DNA of 64,000 nucleotides from contig NZ_JACGWS010000007.1 of NCBI RefSeq assembly GCF_014397005.1, positions 124,001 through 188,000 of the forward strand. The letters run 5' to 3'. Position numbers and translations under genes: made by a program. Numbering within the stretch: the first letter of the stretch is position 1; each line of letters begins with the position of its first letter. This DNA comes from Kordia aestuariivivens. Lineage in GTDB: Bacteria > Bacteroidota > Bacteroidia > Flavobacteriales > Flavobacteriaceae. This document shows positions 18,078 to 27,107 of the stretch, piece after piece. The notes below the pieces were generated by a model. That model made no database searches and was not told where the DNA came from. It saw nothing but the letters and a program-made list of their open reading frames with translations.

Positions 18078-19408
18078 CTGTTAAATTCTAACTGTTTTAC
18101 ATGACGTTTTTCAGAAAACGTTCCTTCATGGTATGCTAAATTTCCATTGACAAATGTATGCGTGATGGTTGAATCAAAGGTTGTGCCTTCAAATGGCGAC
18201 CAACCACATTTGTACAATACATTATCTCTGGTAACTTCTTGCGATCTTTCTACATCAACCAATACTAAATCGGCGTAATATCCTTCTTTAACAAATCCTC
18301 TGTCTTTTACCTGAAAGAGTCTCGCTGGATTGTGACACATTTTTTGGACTATTTTCTCTAACGAGATTTTTCCTTGTTTGTGTGCTTGAATCATCGCAAC
18401 TAATCCATGTTGCACTAACGGTCCGCCAGAAGGTGCTTTGGTATATACATTGCTTTTTTCTTCTAGTGTATGTGGTGCATGATCGGTTGCAATCACGTCA
18501 ATTCGATCGTCTAGTAAAGCTTCCCACAATTGCGCTCGGTCATTAGCTGTTTTAACCGCAGGATTCCACTTAATATGTGTTCCTTTTGCTGCGTAATCTT
18601 CATCCGAAAACCACAAATGATGAATACACACTTCTGCTGTAATTTTCTTTTCTTCTAACGGAATTGAATTGTCAAATAATGCTGTTTCTTTTCCAGTAGA
18701 TAAGTGAAAAACGTGCAAACGTGCACCTGTTTTCTTCGCTAATGCAATCGCACGAGAAGAAGATAGATAACAAGCTTCTTCACTTCGTATGATTGGGTGA
18801 AATTCCATAGGAATATCCTCTCCGTATTTTTCTTTGTATTCCGCTAAATTCTTTCGAATCGTTGCTTCATCTTCACAATGCACAGAAATTACCATATCCG
18901 TACTTGAGAATATTTTTTCTAAAACCGCTTCATCATCTACCAACATATTTCCCGTAGAGGAACCTAAAAATAGTTTTAAACCCGCCACTTGTGTTGGATC
19001 TACTTTTAAGATTTCATCTAAATTATCATTTGTTCCACCAAACATAAACGAATAGTTCGCAAAAGCAGTTTCTTTTGCAATGTTTAACTTGTCATTTAAC
19101 TTTTCAATCGTAGTTGTTTGCGGATTTGTATTTGGCATTTCCACAAAAGATGTAATTCCGCCAGCAATGGCCGCTCTAGATTCCGTTGCAATGTTTGCTT
19201 TATGTGTTAATCCGGGTTCTCTAAAATGCACTTGATCGTCAATTACACCCGGAAATACATGCTTTCCTGCGGCATCAATTACTTGATCGGCTTCATCGGT
19301 AAGATTGCTTCCAATTTTAGCAATTCGTTCCCCTTCAATTAAAATATCAGCCGTTTTTATGTCGGCTTCACTAACAATTTGTGCGTTTTTGAGCAGTATT
19401 TTATGCAT
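18074..19408 (-). CDS. pyrC: Dihydroorotase
   Basis: A 444-residue amidohydrolase that closes carbamoyl-aspartate to dihydroorotate in pyrimidine synthesis. The metal-site segment reads DDQVHFREPG (57-66), so the first histidine of the usual HxH pair is Gln59, as I recall for Bacteroidota members. Other ligands are present: VHCEDE, VFHLSTGKE and ATDHAPHT. The gene overlaps the mannosyltransferase gene upstream by eight bases and DUF4296 downstream by four, so the three form one translationally coupled operon. Confidence 0.93.
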   Translation of the reverse strand: MHKILLKNAQIVSEADIKTADILIEGERIAKIGSNLTDEADQVIDAAGKHVFPGVIDDQVHFREPGLTHKANIATESRAAIAGGITSFVEMPNTNPQTTTIEKLNDKLNIAKETAFANYSFMFGGTNDNLDEILKVDPTQVAGLKLFLGSSTGNMLVDDEAVLEKIFSSTDMVISVHCEDEATIRKNLAEYKEKYGEDIPMEFHPIIRSEEACYLSSSRAIALAKKTGARLHVFHLSTGKETALFDNSIPLEEKKITAEVCIHHLWFSDEDYAAKGTHIKWNPAVKTANDRAQLWEALLDDRIDVIATDHAPHTLEEKSNVYTKAPSGGPLVQHGLVAMIQAHKQGKISLEKIVQKMCHNPARLFQVKDRGFVKEGYYADLVLVDVERSQEVTRDNVLYKCGWSPFEGTTFDSTITHTFVNGNLAYHEGTFSEKRHVKQLEFNR

Positions 19409-20138
19409 TGTGTTTCTTTTTAGTAAACATACTTCTGACTTTCATTTTTATAATTCCGAAAACAGCTTCCGAAAATATAGAACTGTCCATTTTAGATTGT
19501 CCTTTGGTTCTATCGGTAAAAATAACGGAAACTTCTTTGATATTGAAACCAAGTTTCCATGCTTTAAATTTGAGTTCTATCTGGAAAGCATAACCCACAA
19601 AGCGAATATTGTCCAAACCGATTGCTTCCAACACTTCTCTGCGGTAGCAGATAAATCCTGCTGTGGTATCATGAATTGGAATTCCTGTAATGAAGCGCAC
19701 ATATTTAGAAGCAAAATACGACATTAACACACGATTCATTGGCCAATTGACCACATTAACTCCTTTTACATACCGCGAACCAATTGCTACATCTGCGCCA
19801 TCAGCTGAACAAGCATTGTACAAACGAATTAAATCTTCAGGATTATGTGAAAAATCGGCATCCATTTCAAAGATGTATTCATACTCGCGTGCCAATGCCC
19901 ATCGAAAACCATGAATGTAGGCGGTTCCTAAGCCCGTTTTGGCTTTTCTTCGCTCTAAAAATAGTTGTGTTGGGTATTTTTCTTGAAGTTTTATAACCTG
20001 TTTATACGTTCCGTCGGGAGAATTGTCGTCCACAACCAAAATATGAAACGCCTTTTCTTGAGCAAAAACTGCTTCAATGATTGTTTCTATATTTTCAATT
20101 TCGTTATATGTTGGTATGACAACAATTGCGTTTGACAT
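19401..20138 (-). CDS. Polyprenol monophosphomannose synthase (GT2)
   Basis: A 245-residue GT2 enzyme that transfers mannose from GDP-mannose to a polyprenyl phosphate at the inner face of the cytoplasmic membrane. Motifs: VVIPTYNEIENI, VDDNSPDGT, the DxD-type EMDADFSHNPEDL, and DRTKGQSKM near the end. The membrane-anchoring GtrA-like domain of some homologues is lacking, as is usual in this phylum. It leads the operon with pyrC and DUF4296. Confidence 0.9.
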   Translation of the reverse strand: MSNAIVVIPTYNEIENIETIIEAVFAQEKAFHILVVDDNSPDGTYKQVIKLQEKYPTQLFLERRKAKTGLGTAYIHGFRWALAREYEYIFEMDADFSHNPEDLIRLYNACSADGADVAIGSRYVKGVNVVNWPMNRVLMSYFASKYVRFITGIPIHDTTAGFICYRREVLEAIGLDNIRFVGYAFQIELKFKAWKLGFNIKEVSVIFTDRTKGQSKMDSSIFSEAVFGIIKMKVRSMFTKKKHNA

Positions 20139-20158
20139 CTGCTAAAATTAGGATAATA

Positions 20159-20314
20159 CCAAATAAACTTTAAAATAACCGATAAATTTGTTTCTATTTC
20201 CTTTATATTTTCAATATAAAACAGAACCGTAACTAAGGCTATGCTTATATTTTCTATTTCATCTAAAGAAACTATAATTCAAATTTTACATCAATCATTT
20301 TAAAGTTTATTTGG
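20159..20314. repeat. MITE-like element with 18-bp perfect terminal inverted repeats
   Basis: CCAAATAAACTTTAAAAT (20159-20176) is repeated in perfect inverse at 20297-20314, enclosing 120 bp of A/T-rich sequence without a gene. The internal segment AACCGTAACTAAGGCTATGC (20225-20244) recurs inverted at 24130-24149. Size, terminal repeats and lack of coding capacity suggest a miniature transposable element; no clear target duplication is visible. Confidence 0.55.
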
Positions 20315-20411
20315 CATAACAAAAGTAATCAAATTATCAGTTTTAAAAATAGGTATGTTATTTTGTGCTAATTTTTTATGTATTATTTAACATACTTGCT
20401 AATTTTACCAA

Positions 20412-21071
20412 ATGTTACAAACTGTTGAAAGAACACTAATTTCTAAAGATTTGTTCACGTTATTTTTCGTGATTACGTTCTGTTTGCTTGTTATTACGCG
20501 TTTTGTTTTCAGAAAACAATTTGGATTCTTTTTATCATTTTTGGTTTCTAATAAATATCAAAATCAGTTTATAGCAAAGCAAGATCATATTATTAACGGA
20601 TTTACAACGCTATTATTCGTTGTTCAACTCATTTCGTTTGCAATATTTAGCTATGTTGCGGCTGTTTTTTTTCGCCCAGACTTGGTCAATGTGCCGTTAC
20701 TTTTTGTCAAGATCATCTCCTTCATGCTGTTTTTCATCATTATTAAATATATTATTGAAAAAATAATTGCGGTGATTTTAGATATTGAAAATCAAATAGA
20801 TACGTATAATTTTCATAAAATTAACGCTAGAAATCTATTCGGACTTATTTTAATTCCTATTAACTTACTTCTTGTGTACTACTTTGATGGGAATAAGTTT
20901 ATATTTTTCTCAGTAATTTGTATATTTTTCCTGTATAATCTCATTCTATTATTTCTTCTGCTAAAGAATCATCAAATTTTGATTATCAGCAAGTTGTTTT
21001 ATTTTATTTTGTATCTTTGCGCACTTGAAATTGCCCCCTATTTAGTTATCTATAAATTTTTAATTAAGTAA
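20412..21071 (+). CDS. DUF4271 membrane protein
   Basis: A 219-residue hydrophobic protein with six or so predicted helices, matching the flavobacterial DUF4271 family, which routinely precedes hemD. Landmarks are FRKQFGFFLSF, IIKYIIEKIIAVI and the central charged loop DIENQIDTYNFHKINARN. The function is unknown; position suggests a tie to tetrapyrrole synthesis or to membrane maintenance. It is followed 21 bp later by hemD. Confidence 0.8.
   Translation: MLQTVERTLISKDLFTLFFVITFCLLVITRFVFRKQFGFFLSFLVSNKYQNQFIAKQDHIINGFTTLLFVVQLISFAIFSYVAAVFFRPDLVNVPLLFVKIISFMLFFIIIKYIIEKIIAVILDIENQIDTYNFHKINARNLFGLILIPINLLLVYYFDGNKFIFFSVICIFFLYNLILLFLLLKNHQILIISKLFYFILYLCALEIAPYLVIYKFLIK
21012..21019 (+). 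promoter_or_regulatory. Internal -7 promoter element for hemD
   Basis: TATCTTTG (TAnnTTTG) lies in the last 60 bp of the DUF4271 gene, with TTG at 20994 as a possible -33 half. It would give hemD a transcript of its own. Confidence 0.45.
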
Positions 21072-21092
21072 CGCAACATTAAATACAGGTTT

Positions 21093-21839
21093 ATGAAGGT
21101 AAAAACCATTTTAGTTTCTCAACCGGAACCAAAAATTGAGAATTCTCCTTACTCAAGGCTTATTGATAAGCAAAAGGTGAAGATCGATTTCAGGCCGTTT
21201 ATACACGTTGAAGGAGTATGTGCTAGAGATGTAAGACAGCAAAAAATTGACTTAGGTAAATTCACTGCTATTGTTTTAACAAGCAGAAATGCAGTAGATC
21301 ATTTTTTCAGAGTCGCTGAAGAAATGCGCTTTAAAGTTCCAGATACTATGAAATATTTCTGTCAGTCAGAAGCAGTAGCTTACTATTTACAGAAATATGT
21401 AGTGTACAGAAAACGTAAAATTTATGTTGGAAAACGCACATTTAAGGAATTAACTCCGCTCATTAAGAAATATAAAGATGAATCATTCTTATTACCTTCT
21501 TCTGACGCATTAAAACCTACTGTTCCTGAAATTTTAGATTCTTTAAATATTACTTGGGAACGTGGTATATTTTACAAAACTGTAGTGAGCGACTTGTCTG
21601 ATTTACGTAATGTATATTATGACATTTTAGTGTTCTTTAGTCCATCAGGAATTAAATCACTATTAGCTAATTTCCCTGATTTTGAACAAAATGATACACG
21701 TATTGCTGTATTTGGAAATTCTACTATAGACGCAACTACGGAAGCTGGATTGAGAGTCGATATCAAAGCTCCAACACCAGAAACACCTTCTATGACAATG
21801 GCATTAGCAAAATACATTGACGAAGTGAATAAAAAATAA
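21093..21839 (+). CDS. hemD: Uroporphyrinogen-III synthase
   Basis: A 248-residue HemD family protein that cyclises hydroxymethylbilane to uroporphyrinogen III. It has the two Rossmann-like halves linked by beta-strands: TAIVLTSRNAVDHFF (about 54-68) in the first, and LVFFSPSGIKSLL (183-195) with IAVFGNSTIDATTEAGLRVDI in the second. Sequence conservation in this family is low, but these patterns and length fit. It may be read with DUF4271 and from an internal promoter, and ends before a hairpin shared with pckA. Confidence 0.85.
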   Translation: MKVKTILVSQPEPKIENSPYSRLIDKQKVKIDFRPFIHVEGVCARDVRQQKIDLGKFTAIVLTSRNAVDHFFRVAEEMRFKVPDTMKYFCQSEAVAYYLQKYVVYRKRKIYVGKRTFKELTPLIKKYKDESFLLPSSDALKPTVPEILDSLNITWERGIFYKTVVSDLSDLRNVYYDILVFFSPSGIKSLLANFPDFEQNDTRIAVFGNSTIDATTEAGLRVDIKAPTPETPSMTMALAKYIDEVNKK

Positions 21840-21860
21840 TTACACTACTACATAATATTA

Positions 21861-21894
21861 AAAAAGCGTGCATCCTTTCAGATACACGCTTTTT
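21861..21894. terminator. Bidirectional terminator between hemD and pckA
   Basis: AAAAAGCGTGCATC and GATACACGCTTTTT (one mismatch) around a 6-base loop, between convergent genes. Confidence 0.85.
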
Positions 21895-21928
21895 CGTTTT
21901 TGGGTTGGTTATGTAATTATTATTGATG

Positions 21929-23527
21929 TTAGCTTATTGGGCCACCAGCCATAATTTCTTTATTTGCATATTCCTCAAACTGTGCAAAGTTGTTTTTAAA
22001 TGAATTTGAAAGCTGAGAAGCTTTTGCATTGTAAGCATCTTTATCTGCCCACGTATCAATAGGATTCAACACTTCACTTGGTACATTAGGACAACTTTTT
22101 GGCATTGCCAATCCGAAAACCGGATGTGTATGGAAATCTACAGTATCTAACTCACCTTCTAAAGCTGCACTAATCATAGCACGCGTATATTTCAATTTCA
22201 TACGCCTTCCTGTTCCGTAAGGTCCGCCTGTCCAACCGGTGTTGATCAACCAAACATTTACACCAGCTTCTTGCATTTTATCGCTCAACATTTCTGCGTA
22301 TTTCGTTGGATGTAATGGCATAAAAGGCGCTCCAAAACATGCAGAAAAACTTGGTAATGGCTCGTCAATTCCCGCTTCTGTTCCAGCAACTTTAGCCGTA
22401 TATCCTGAAATGAAGTGATACGCTGCTTGTCCAGGTGTTAATTTTGAAATTGGAGGCAACACACCAAAAGCATCTGCCGTTAAGAAAAATATATTTTTAG
22501 GATTTTCCCCAATCGATGGCACTTGAATGTTATCAATATGATAAATAGGATAACTTACACGTGTATTTTGTGTGATGGATGTATCTGTAAAATCTACATT
22601 CTTATTTTCATCTAACACTACATTTTCAAGAATTGCTCCTTTTTTAATAGCATGATAAATTTCTGGTTCTTTTTCTTCACTTAAATCGATTGCTTTTGCA
22701 TAACAACCACCTTCAAAGTTAAAAACAGTATTTTCATTGGTCCAACCGTGTTCATCATCACCAATCAACTTACGATTTGGATCTGCTGATAACGTTGTTT
22801 TTCCTGTTCCTGATAATCCAAAAAAGATAGCTGTATCTCCATCTTTACCAACATTTGCACTACAGTGCATTGGTAAGGTGTTTTTAAATACGGGAAGAAT
22901 AAAGTTTAACGCAGAAAAAATTCCTTTCTTAATTTCTCCCGTATACCCCGTTCCACCGATTAAAGCAATTTTCTTTTCAAAGTTTAAAATTGCAAAATTA
23001 TGCTGACGTGTTCCGTCTACTTCAGGGTTTGCCATAAATCCTGGCGCGTTTACCACTAACCATTCTTCCTGAAAACCATCAAGTTCTGCTTCCGTAGGAC
23101 GCAAAAACATATTATACGCAAACATATTGCTCCAAGGATACTCATTGATCACTCGAATATTTAGCTTGTAATTTTCATCAGCACACGCATACGCGTCACG
23201 TACATAAATTTCTTTTTCTGATAAATAATCAACAACTTTATCGTACAACTTGTCAAAGGCAGCTGGTTCAAAAGGTATGTTGATGTTTCCCCACCAAACT
23301 CTATCTTCTGTAATACTGTCTTTTACTATAAATCGGTCCTTTGGCGATCTTCCTGTGAACTCTCCTGTATTTACAGTAATAGCTCCAAAAGAAGTTTCAA
23401 TTCCTTGTCCCTTTTGTATAGTTTCTTCATGAAGTTGATCCGAGGAAAGTTGATAATGCGCTTTGGCATCTTTGATCCCGTATTGATTTAACGAAATCGT
23501 TTTCGTTGAGAAGGTGTTATTCGTCAT
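21929..23527 (-). CDS. pckA: Phosphoenolpyruvate carboxykinase (ATP)
   Basis: A 532-residue ATP-dependent PEPCK, the gluconeogenic step from oxaloacetate to PEP. The P-loop is GLSGTGKTTLS (about residues 245-255), the metal-binding DDEHGW follows, and the oxaloacetate-site arginine lies in TGRSPKDRFIV. The adenine-binding region NTGWTGGPYGTGRRMKL is intact. Length is typical. The gene is monocistronic with its own terminator. Confidence 0.96.
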   Translation of the reverse strand: MTNNTFSTKTISLNQYGIKDAKAHYQLSSDQLHEETIQKGQGIETSFGAITVNTGEFTGRSPKDRFIVKDSITEDRVWWGNINIPFEPAAFDKLYDKVVDYLSEKEIYVRDAYACADENYKLNIRVINEYPWSNMFAYNMFLRPTEAELDGFQEEWLVVNAPGFMANPEVDGTRQHNFAILNFEKKIALIGGTGYTGEIKKGIFSALNFILPVFKNTLPMHCSANVGKDGDTAIFFGLSGTGKTTLSADPNRKLIGDDEHGWTNENTVFNFEGGCYAKAIDLSEEKEPEIYHAIKKGAILENVVLDENKNVDFTDTSITQNTRVSYPIYHIDNIQVPSIGENPKNIFFLTADAFGVLPPISKLTPGQAAYHFISGYTAKVAGTEAGIDEPLPSFSACFGAPFMPLHPTKYAEMLSDKMQEAGVNVWLINTGWTGGPYGTGRRMKLKYTRAMISAALEGELDTVDFHTHPVFGLAMPKSCPNVPSEVLNPIDTWADKDAYNAKASQLSNSFKNNFAQFEEYANKEIMAGGPIS

Positions 23528-23595
23528 AACTTTTAACTCTTGTTGTGTTTTTTGTAAAGCGCAAAAGTATAAATATTTTTATAGATAACAGATTT

Positions 23596-23994
23596 TTAAG
23601 TGATTTTATCCGTTTTTAACCTAAAAAAACTTGCAATAAGAATCAACCATCCAATGATTAGTAAAGTTCCTCCGACTGGCGTGATGAATCCGATTACTTT
23701 AAAATTGAAAGCAGTCACATCATTTGTCGTTAATAAATAAATAGAACCTGAAAACAAGATGATTCCCAATAAAATAAATACAAATAATAATTTTTTCGCT
23801 TTCGCTGAAATGTACTCGGTGCTACCTACAAATAATAGTAACAATGCATGATACATTTGGTAACGAACGCCCGTTTCAAAAGAAGCAATTTGATCAATAG
23901 TTAGTACTTTTTTAAGTGCGTGCGCGCCAAATGCACCCAAAATTACTGCCAAACAAGCTATAATTGCGCCTGTGATTAGAATTTTTTTTCTCAT
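23596..23994 (-). CDS. DUF423 membrane protein
   Basis: A 132-residue protein with four predicted helices belonging to the DUF423 family (ILGAFGAHALKK near residues 20-31, then RYQMYHALLLL). These small inner-membrane proteins are widespread and uncharacterised. It is 69 bp upstream of pckA on the same strand and could be its operon leader, though no overlap forces this. Confidence 0.85.
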   Translation of the reverse strand: MRKKILITGAIIACLAVILGAFGAHALKKVLTIDQIASFETGVRYQMYHALLLLFVGSTEYISAKAKKLLFVFILLGIILFSGSIYLLTTNDVTAFNFKVIGFITPVGGTLLIIGWLILIASFFRLKTDKIT

Positions 23995-24126
23995 AAAATC
24001 GCGAAGTTATTTTTATAAATGTAACAATTTGATACATTCGTGTTATATTTGCCATATCATTTATTGTTTGAATTTATTATAAGAGAAAGTGATGATTTTT
24101 TTCTTTATGTGAAACATCAAAATCAA

Positions 24127-24150
24127 GCATAGCCTTAGTTACGGTTTATT
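24127..24150. repeat. Partial second copy of the MITE-like element's core
   Basis: AAGCATAGCCTTAGTTACGG matches the core of the element at 20159-20314 in the opposite orientation. The terminal repeats are missing here. It lies in the 254-bp gap before the saccharopine dehydrogenase gene. Confidence 0.5.
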
Positions 24151-24248
24151 TTAATGATAAAACAGAAAGGAAAAAAGGGCATTTTTATTACGGTAAATTC
24201 AAAATAATAAATGATATTAATAACAAAATTACGCAACAAAACTTACTT

Positions 24249-25613
24249 ATGCGAAACATTTTAATTATTGGTGCAGGAAAATCTGCTTCTTACCTCATCA
24301 AATATTTTTTAGATAAAAGTCAAACTGAAAATTTACACATAACTGTTGGAGATATCAACGTTGAAAACGCAAAAAAGCTAGTTGGAGATCATCCAAATGC
24401 TTCTGCCATTTTCTTAGATGTTTTCAACGAAGAAAATAGAAAAAAAGCCATTGAAAAAGCAGCTATTGTTATTTCAATGTTGCCCGCTCGTTTTCATATT
24501 GAAGTTGCAAAGGATTGCGTTCATTACGGAAAAAATATGGTGACAGCTTCTTACATTAGTCCTGAAATGAAAGCGCTAGACGAAGCGGTCAAAGAAAAAG
24601 GATTGGTCTTTATGAACGAAATTGGAGTCGATCCAGGAATCGATCACATGAGTGCCATGATTGTCATTGATCGTATTCGTGATAATGGCGGAAACATGGT
24701 ACTATTTGAATCGTTTACAGGCGGATTGGTCGCTCCGGAAAGTGATACCAACTTATGGAACTATAAATTTACGTGGAATCCAAGAAATGTGGTATTAGCT
24801 GGGCAAGGCGGCACGGCAAAATTCATTCAAGAAGGTGCGTACAAATACATTCCGTATCACCGATTATTCCGTAGAACAGAGTTTTTAAAAGTAGAAGGCT
24901 ACGGAAAGTTTGAAGCCTATGCAAACCGTGATTCTTTAAAATACAGAAGCGTTTACGGATTGGATGATATTTTAACCTTATACAGAGGAACTATCCGAAG
25001 AGTTGGATTTTCAAGAGCATGGCAAATGTTTGTGATTTTAGGAATGACAGACGATAGTTATACCATTGAAAATTCTGCGGAGATGACCTATCGCGATTTT
25101 ATAAATTCATTCTTGCCGTACAGTCCAACAGATTCTGTGGAACTAAAATTGCGCCATAATTTGAAGATTGATCAAGATGATACACTTTGGGAAAAGTTAT
25201 TGGAACTAGATATTTTTAATGGAACTAAAAAAGTTGGATTAGATAATGCAACGCCAGCACAAATTCTTCAAAAGATCTTGATGGACAGCTGGACACTTGC
25301 TCCAGAAGACAAAGACATGATTGTGATGTATCACAAATTTGGCTACGAAAAAGATGGAAAAAAACATCAAATTGAGTCAAAAATGGTAATTCTTGGAGAA
25401 GATCAAACCTATACTGCAATGGCAAAAACCGTTGGATTGCCTGTCGCAATTGCTGCTTTAAAAATTTTGAATGGTGAAATCACAACGCCAGGAGTTCAAT
25501 TGCCAATTACGAAAGAAGTATATACACCAATTTTAAAAGAATTAGAAAAATACGGCATTGCTTTTCATGAAGAAGAAGTTCCGTATTTTGGGTACGATCC
25601 GGCAAATATGTAA
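24249..25613 (+). CDS. Saccharopine dehydrogenase family protein
   Basis: A 454-residue NAD(P)-dependent dehydrogenase of the saccharopine dehydrogenase/reductase group. The N-terminal Rossmann motif is ILIIGAGKSASYLIKYF (residues 4-20), and the middle has EIGVDPGIDHMSAM and FTGGLVAPESDTNLWNYKFTW, both characteristic of the lysine-pathway reductases. Saccharopine is an intermediate of lysine breakdown. An Lrp/AsnC regulator gene follows 75 bp later, which fits amino-acid control. Confidence 0.88.
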   Translation: MRNILIIGAGKSASYLIKYFLDKSQTENLHITVGDINVENAKKLVGDHPNASAIFLDVFNEENRKKAIEKAAIVISMLPARFHIEVAKDCVHYGKNMVTASYISPEMKALDEAVKEKGLVFMNEIGVDPGIDHMSAMIVIDRIRDNGGNMVLFESFTGGLVAPESDTNLWNYKFTWNPRNVVLAGQGGTAKFIQEGAYKYIPYHRLFRRTEFLKVEGYGKFEAYANRDSLKYRSVYGLDDILTLYRGTIRRVGFSRAWQMFVILGMTDDSYTIENSAEMTYRDFINSFLPYSPTDSVELKLRHNLKIDQDDTLWEKLLELDIFNGTKKVGLDNATPAQILQKILMDSWTLAPEDKDMIVMYHKFGYEKDGKKHQIESKMVILGEDQTYTAMAKTVGLPVAIAALKILNGEITTPGVQLPITKEVYTPILKELEKYGIAFHEEEVPYFGYDPANM

Positions 25614-25654
25614 GGATAATTAGTTCGTTTTAATTAAAATTAACACAAATATCG

Positions 25655-25662
25655 TAGTTTTG
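25655..25662 (+). promoter_or_regulatory. -7 promoter element of the Lrp-family gene
   Basis: TAGTTTTG fits TAnnTTTG and lies 26 bp before ATG 25689, so the regulator can be transcribed independently of the dehydrogenase. Confidence 0.55.
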
Positions 25663-25688
25663 ACTTTCATTTGATAAATAGCCAACGT

Positions 25689-26159
25689 ATGAAAGTGATA
25701 AATGAACAAATAGAAATTGACGGAATTGACAAAAAGATTCTTCGTGCATTAATGAAAGATGCCCGAACACCAATTTTAAGTATCGCCCGAACTATTGGGA
25801 TTTCTGGCGCAGCCGTACATCAACGCTTGCGAAAACTAGAAGATGCAAAGTTAATTGTAGGTTCAAAATTTGTAATCAACCCAAAAGTATTAGGCTATAA
25901 AACCATGGCGTTTATTGGCGTGTATTTGGACAAAGCCATGCGAAACCCGGATGCAGTAAAAGCCTTGGAGCAAATTCCTGAAGTGATGGAAAGTCATTAC
26001 ACCACAGGAAATTGGTCACTTTTAATTAAGATTTTGTGTAAAGACAACGAACACTTAATGCACATTTTAAACCATAAAATACAAGCGATTAAAGGCGTTT
26101 CACGAACAGAAACATTTATTTCGTTAACACAACAAATTGATCGACAGATAAAGGTGTAA
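25689..26159 (+). CDS. Lrp/AsnC family transcriptional regulator
   Basis: A 156-residue regulator with N-terminal winged helix-turn-helix (LRALMKDARTPILSIARTIG ... VHQRLRKLEDA) and a C-terminal RAM domain (VYLDKAMRNPDAVKALEQIPEV, then ISLTQQ), which binds amino acids and mediates oligomerisation. The ATG at 25689 is preferred over an upstream TTG at 25671, because the latter falls at the expected transcription start. It follows the saccharopine dehydrogenase gene, and control of lysine metabolism is a plausible inference. Confidence 0.9.
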   Translation: MKVINEQIEIDGIDKKILRALMKDARTPILSIARTIGISGAAVHQRLRKLEDAKLIVGSKFVINPKVLGYKTMAFIGVYLDKAMRNPDAVKALEQIPEVMESHYTTGNWSLLIKILCKDNEHLMHILNHKIQAIKGVSRTETFISLTQQIDRQIKV

Positions 26160-26164
26160 AAATA

Positions 26165-26233
26165 CATCTCGATAGCTTCGCTAGGTATTTTCAATCAAAA
26201 TGTATTTTGATTTCAATAATGCTCGATGCCACA
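26165..26233. repeat. 69-bp dispersed repeat, copy 1
   Basis: The stretch beginning CATCTCGATAGCTTCGCTAG and ending AATGCTCGATGCCACAA recurs at 49951-50020 with only a few changes. It lies just after the Lrp gene and contains no reading frame. Confidence 0.75.
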
Positions 26234-26244
26234 ATATATAAACT

Positions 26245-26278
26245 AAAAAATCCGAATGCTATAACATTCGGATTTTTT
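26245..26278. terminator. Terminator between the Lrp gene and the metallopeptidase gene
   Basis: AAAAAATCCGAATG and CATTCGGATTTTTT are perfect arms around a 6-base loop; it can act in both directions between convergent genes. Confidence 0.9.
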
Positions 26279-26297
26279 AATAGTACATATTTAGAAG

Positions 26298-26993
26298 CTA
26301 TCTCCTATTCAAATATTTCATGAAGTATAATAAAGTTGCGAGTGAACCAAGCGCAGCAACCACATAGGTTCGTGCTGCCCATTTCAACGCATCTTGTGCG
26401 CCTGCAAATTCTTCTTGCGACACCATGTTTTTATTTCTTAACCAAACCAATGCTCTGTTACTTGCATCGTATTCTACAGGAAGTGTAATGAAACTAAAAG
26501 CGGTTCCCATCGCAAACATAATTAATCCTATAATTAATATATTTTGACCCAATCCTGCTCCCTGACTCGCCATTAACGCGATTCCACCAAAAATAACCCA
26601 TTGCGAAAATTTAGATGCAATACTCACTAAAGGCACCATTTTCGATCGCATTTGCAACCATTTATACGCTTTTGCATGTTGTACGGCATGTCCAACTTCG
26701 TGAGCAGCCACGGCAGCCGCAGCAGCATTTCGCTGATTGTATACACCTTCACTTAAGTTTACCGTTTTCTTTTGAGGATTGTAATGATCGGTTAACATTC
26801 CGGGTGTTGAAATTACTTTTACATCTCTAATTCCATGATCGGAAAGCATTTTTTCTGCAATTTCTGCGCCGCTCATTCCATTCCGCAATTGTACTTTAGA
26901 ATACTGTGCAAATTTGCTTTTGAGTTTAGAACTCACAAACATACTGATTAACATTATTGCGCCCGCTAAGAGCATATATCCACTTGAAAACAT
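26298..26993 (-). CDS. YugP-family zinc metallopeptidase
   Basis: A 231-residue membrane protein with the zincin motif HEVGH (His98, Glu99, His102) in VAAHEVGHAVQH. Helices lie near residues 5-22, 120-140 and 145-165, and another at the C-terminus. The following segment TLPVEYDASNRA contains a likely third ligand, Glu/Asp. The family (YugP, formerly DUF) is membrane-anchored, with unknown substrate. The gene sits alone, followed by a terminator. Confidence 0.88.
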   Translation of the reverse strand: MFSSGYMLLAGAIMLISMFVSSKLKSKFAQYSKVQLRNGMSGAEIAEKMLSDHGIRDVKVISTPGMLTDHYNPQKKTVNLSEGVYNQRNAAAAAVAAHEVGHAVQHAKAYKWLQMRSKMVPLVSIASKFSQWVIFGGIALMASQGAGLGQNILIIGLIMFAMGTAFSFITLPVEYDASNRALVWLRNKNMVSQEEFAGAQDALKWAARTYVVAALGSLATLLYFMKYLNRR

Positions 26994-27027
26994 AATTTAT
27001 TTTAATTTGTATATCATCTAAAATACA

Positions 27028-27053
27028 AAAACCTCGCCAAATGAGCGAGGTTT
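27028..27053 (-). terminator. Terminator after the 27108-27686 lipoprotein gene
   Basis: AAACCTCGC-caaatga-GCGAGGTTT with A/T flanks, between two genes on the minus strand. Confidence 0.75.
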
Positions 27054-27107
27054 ATATTTACATGAAGTTTTGTCAGTCTTTTATATCATTTCAATGTAGA
27101 AATGGTA

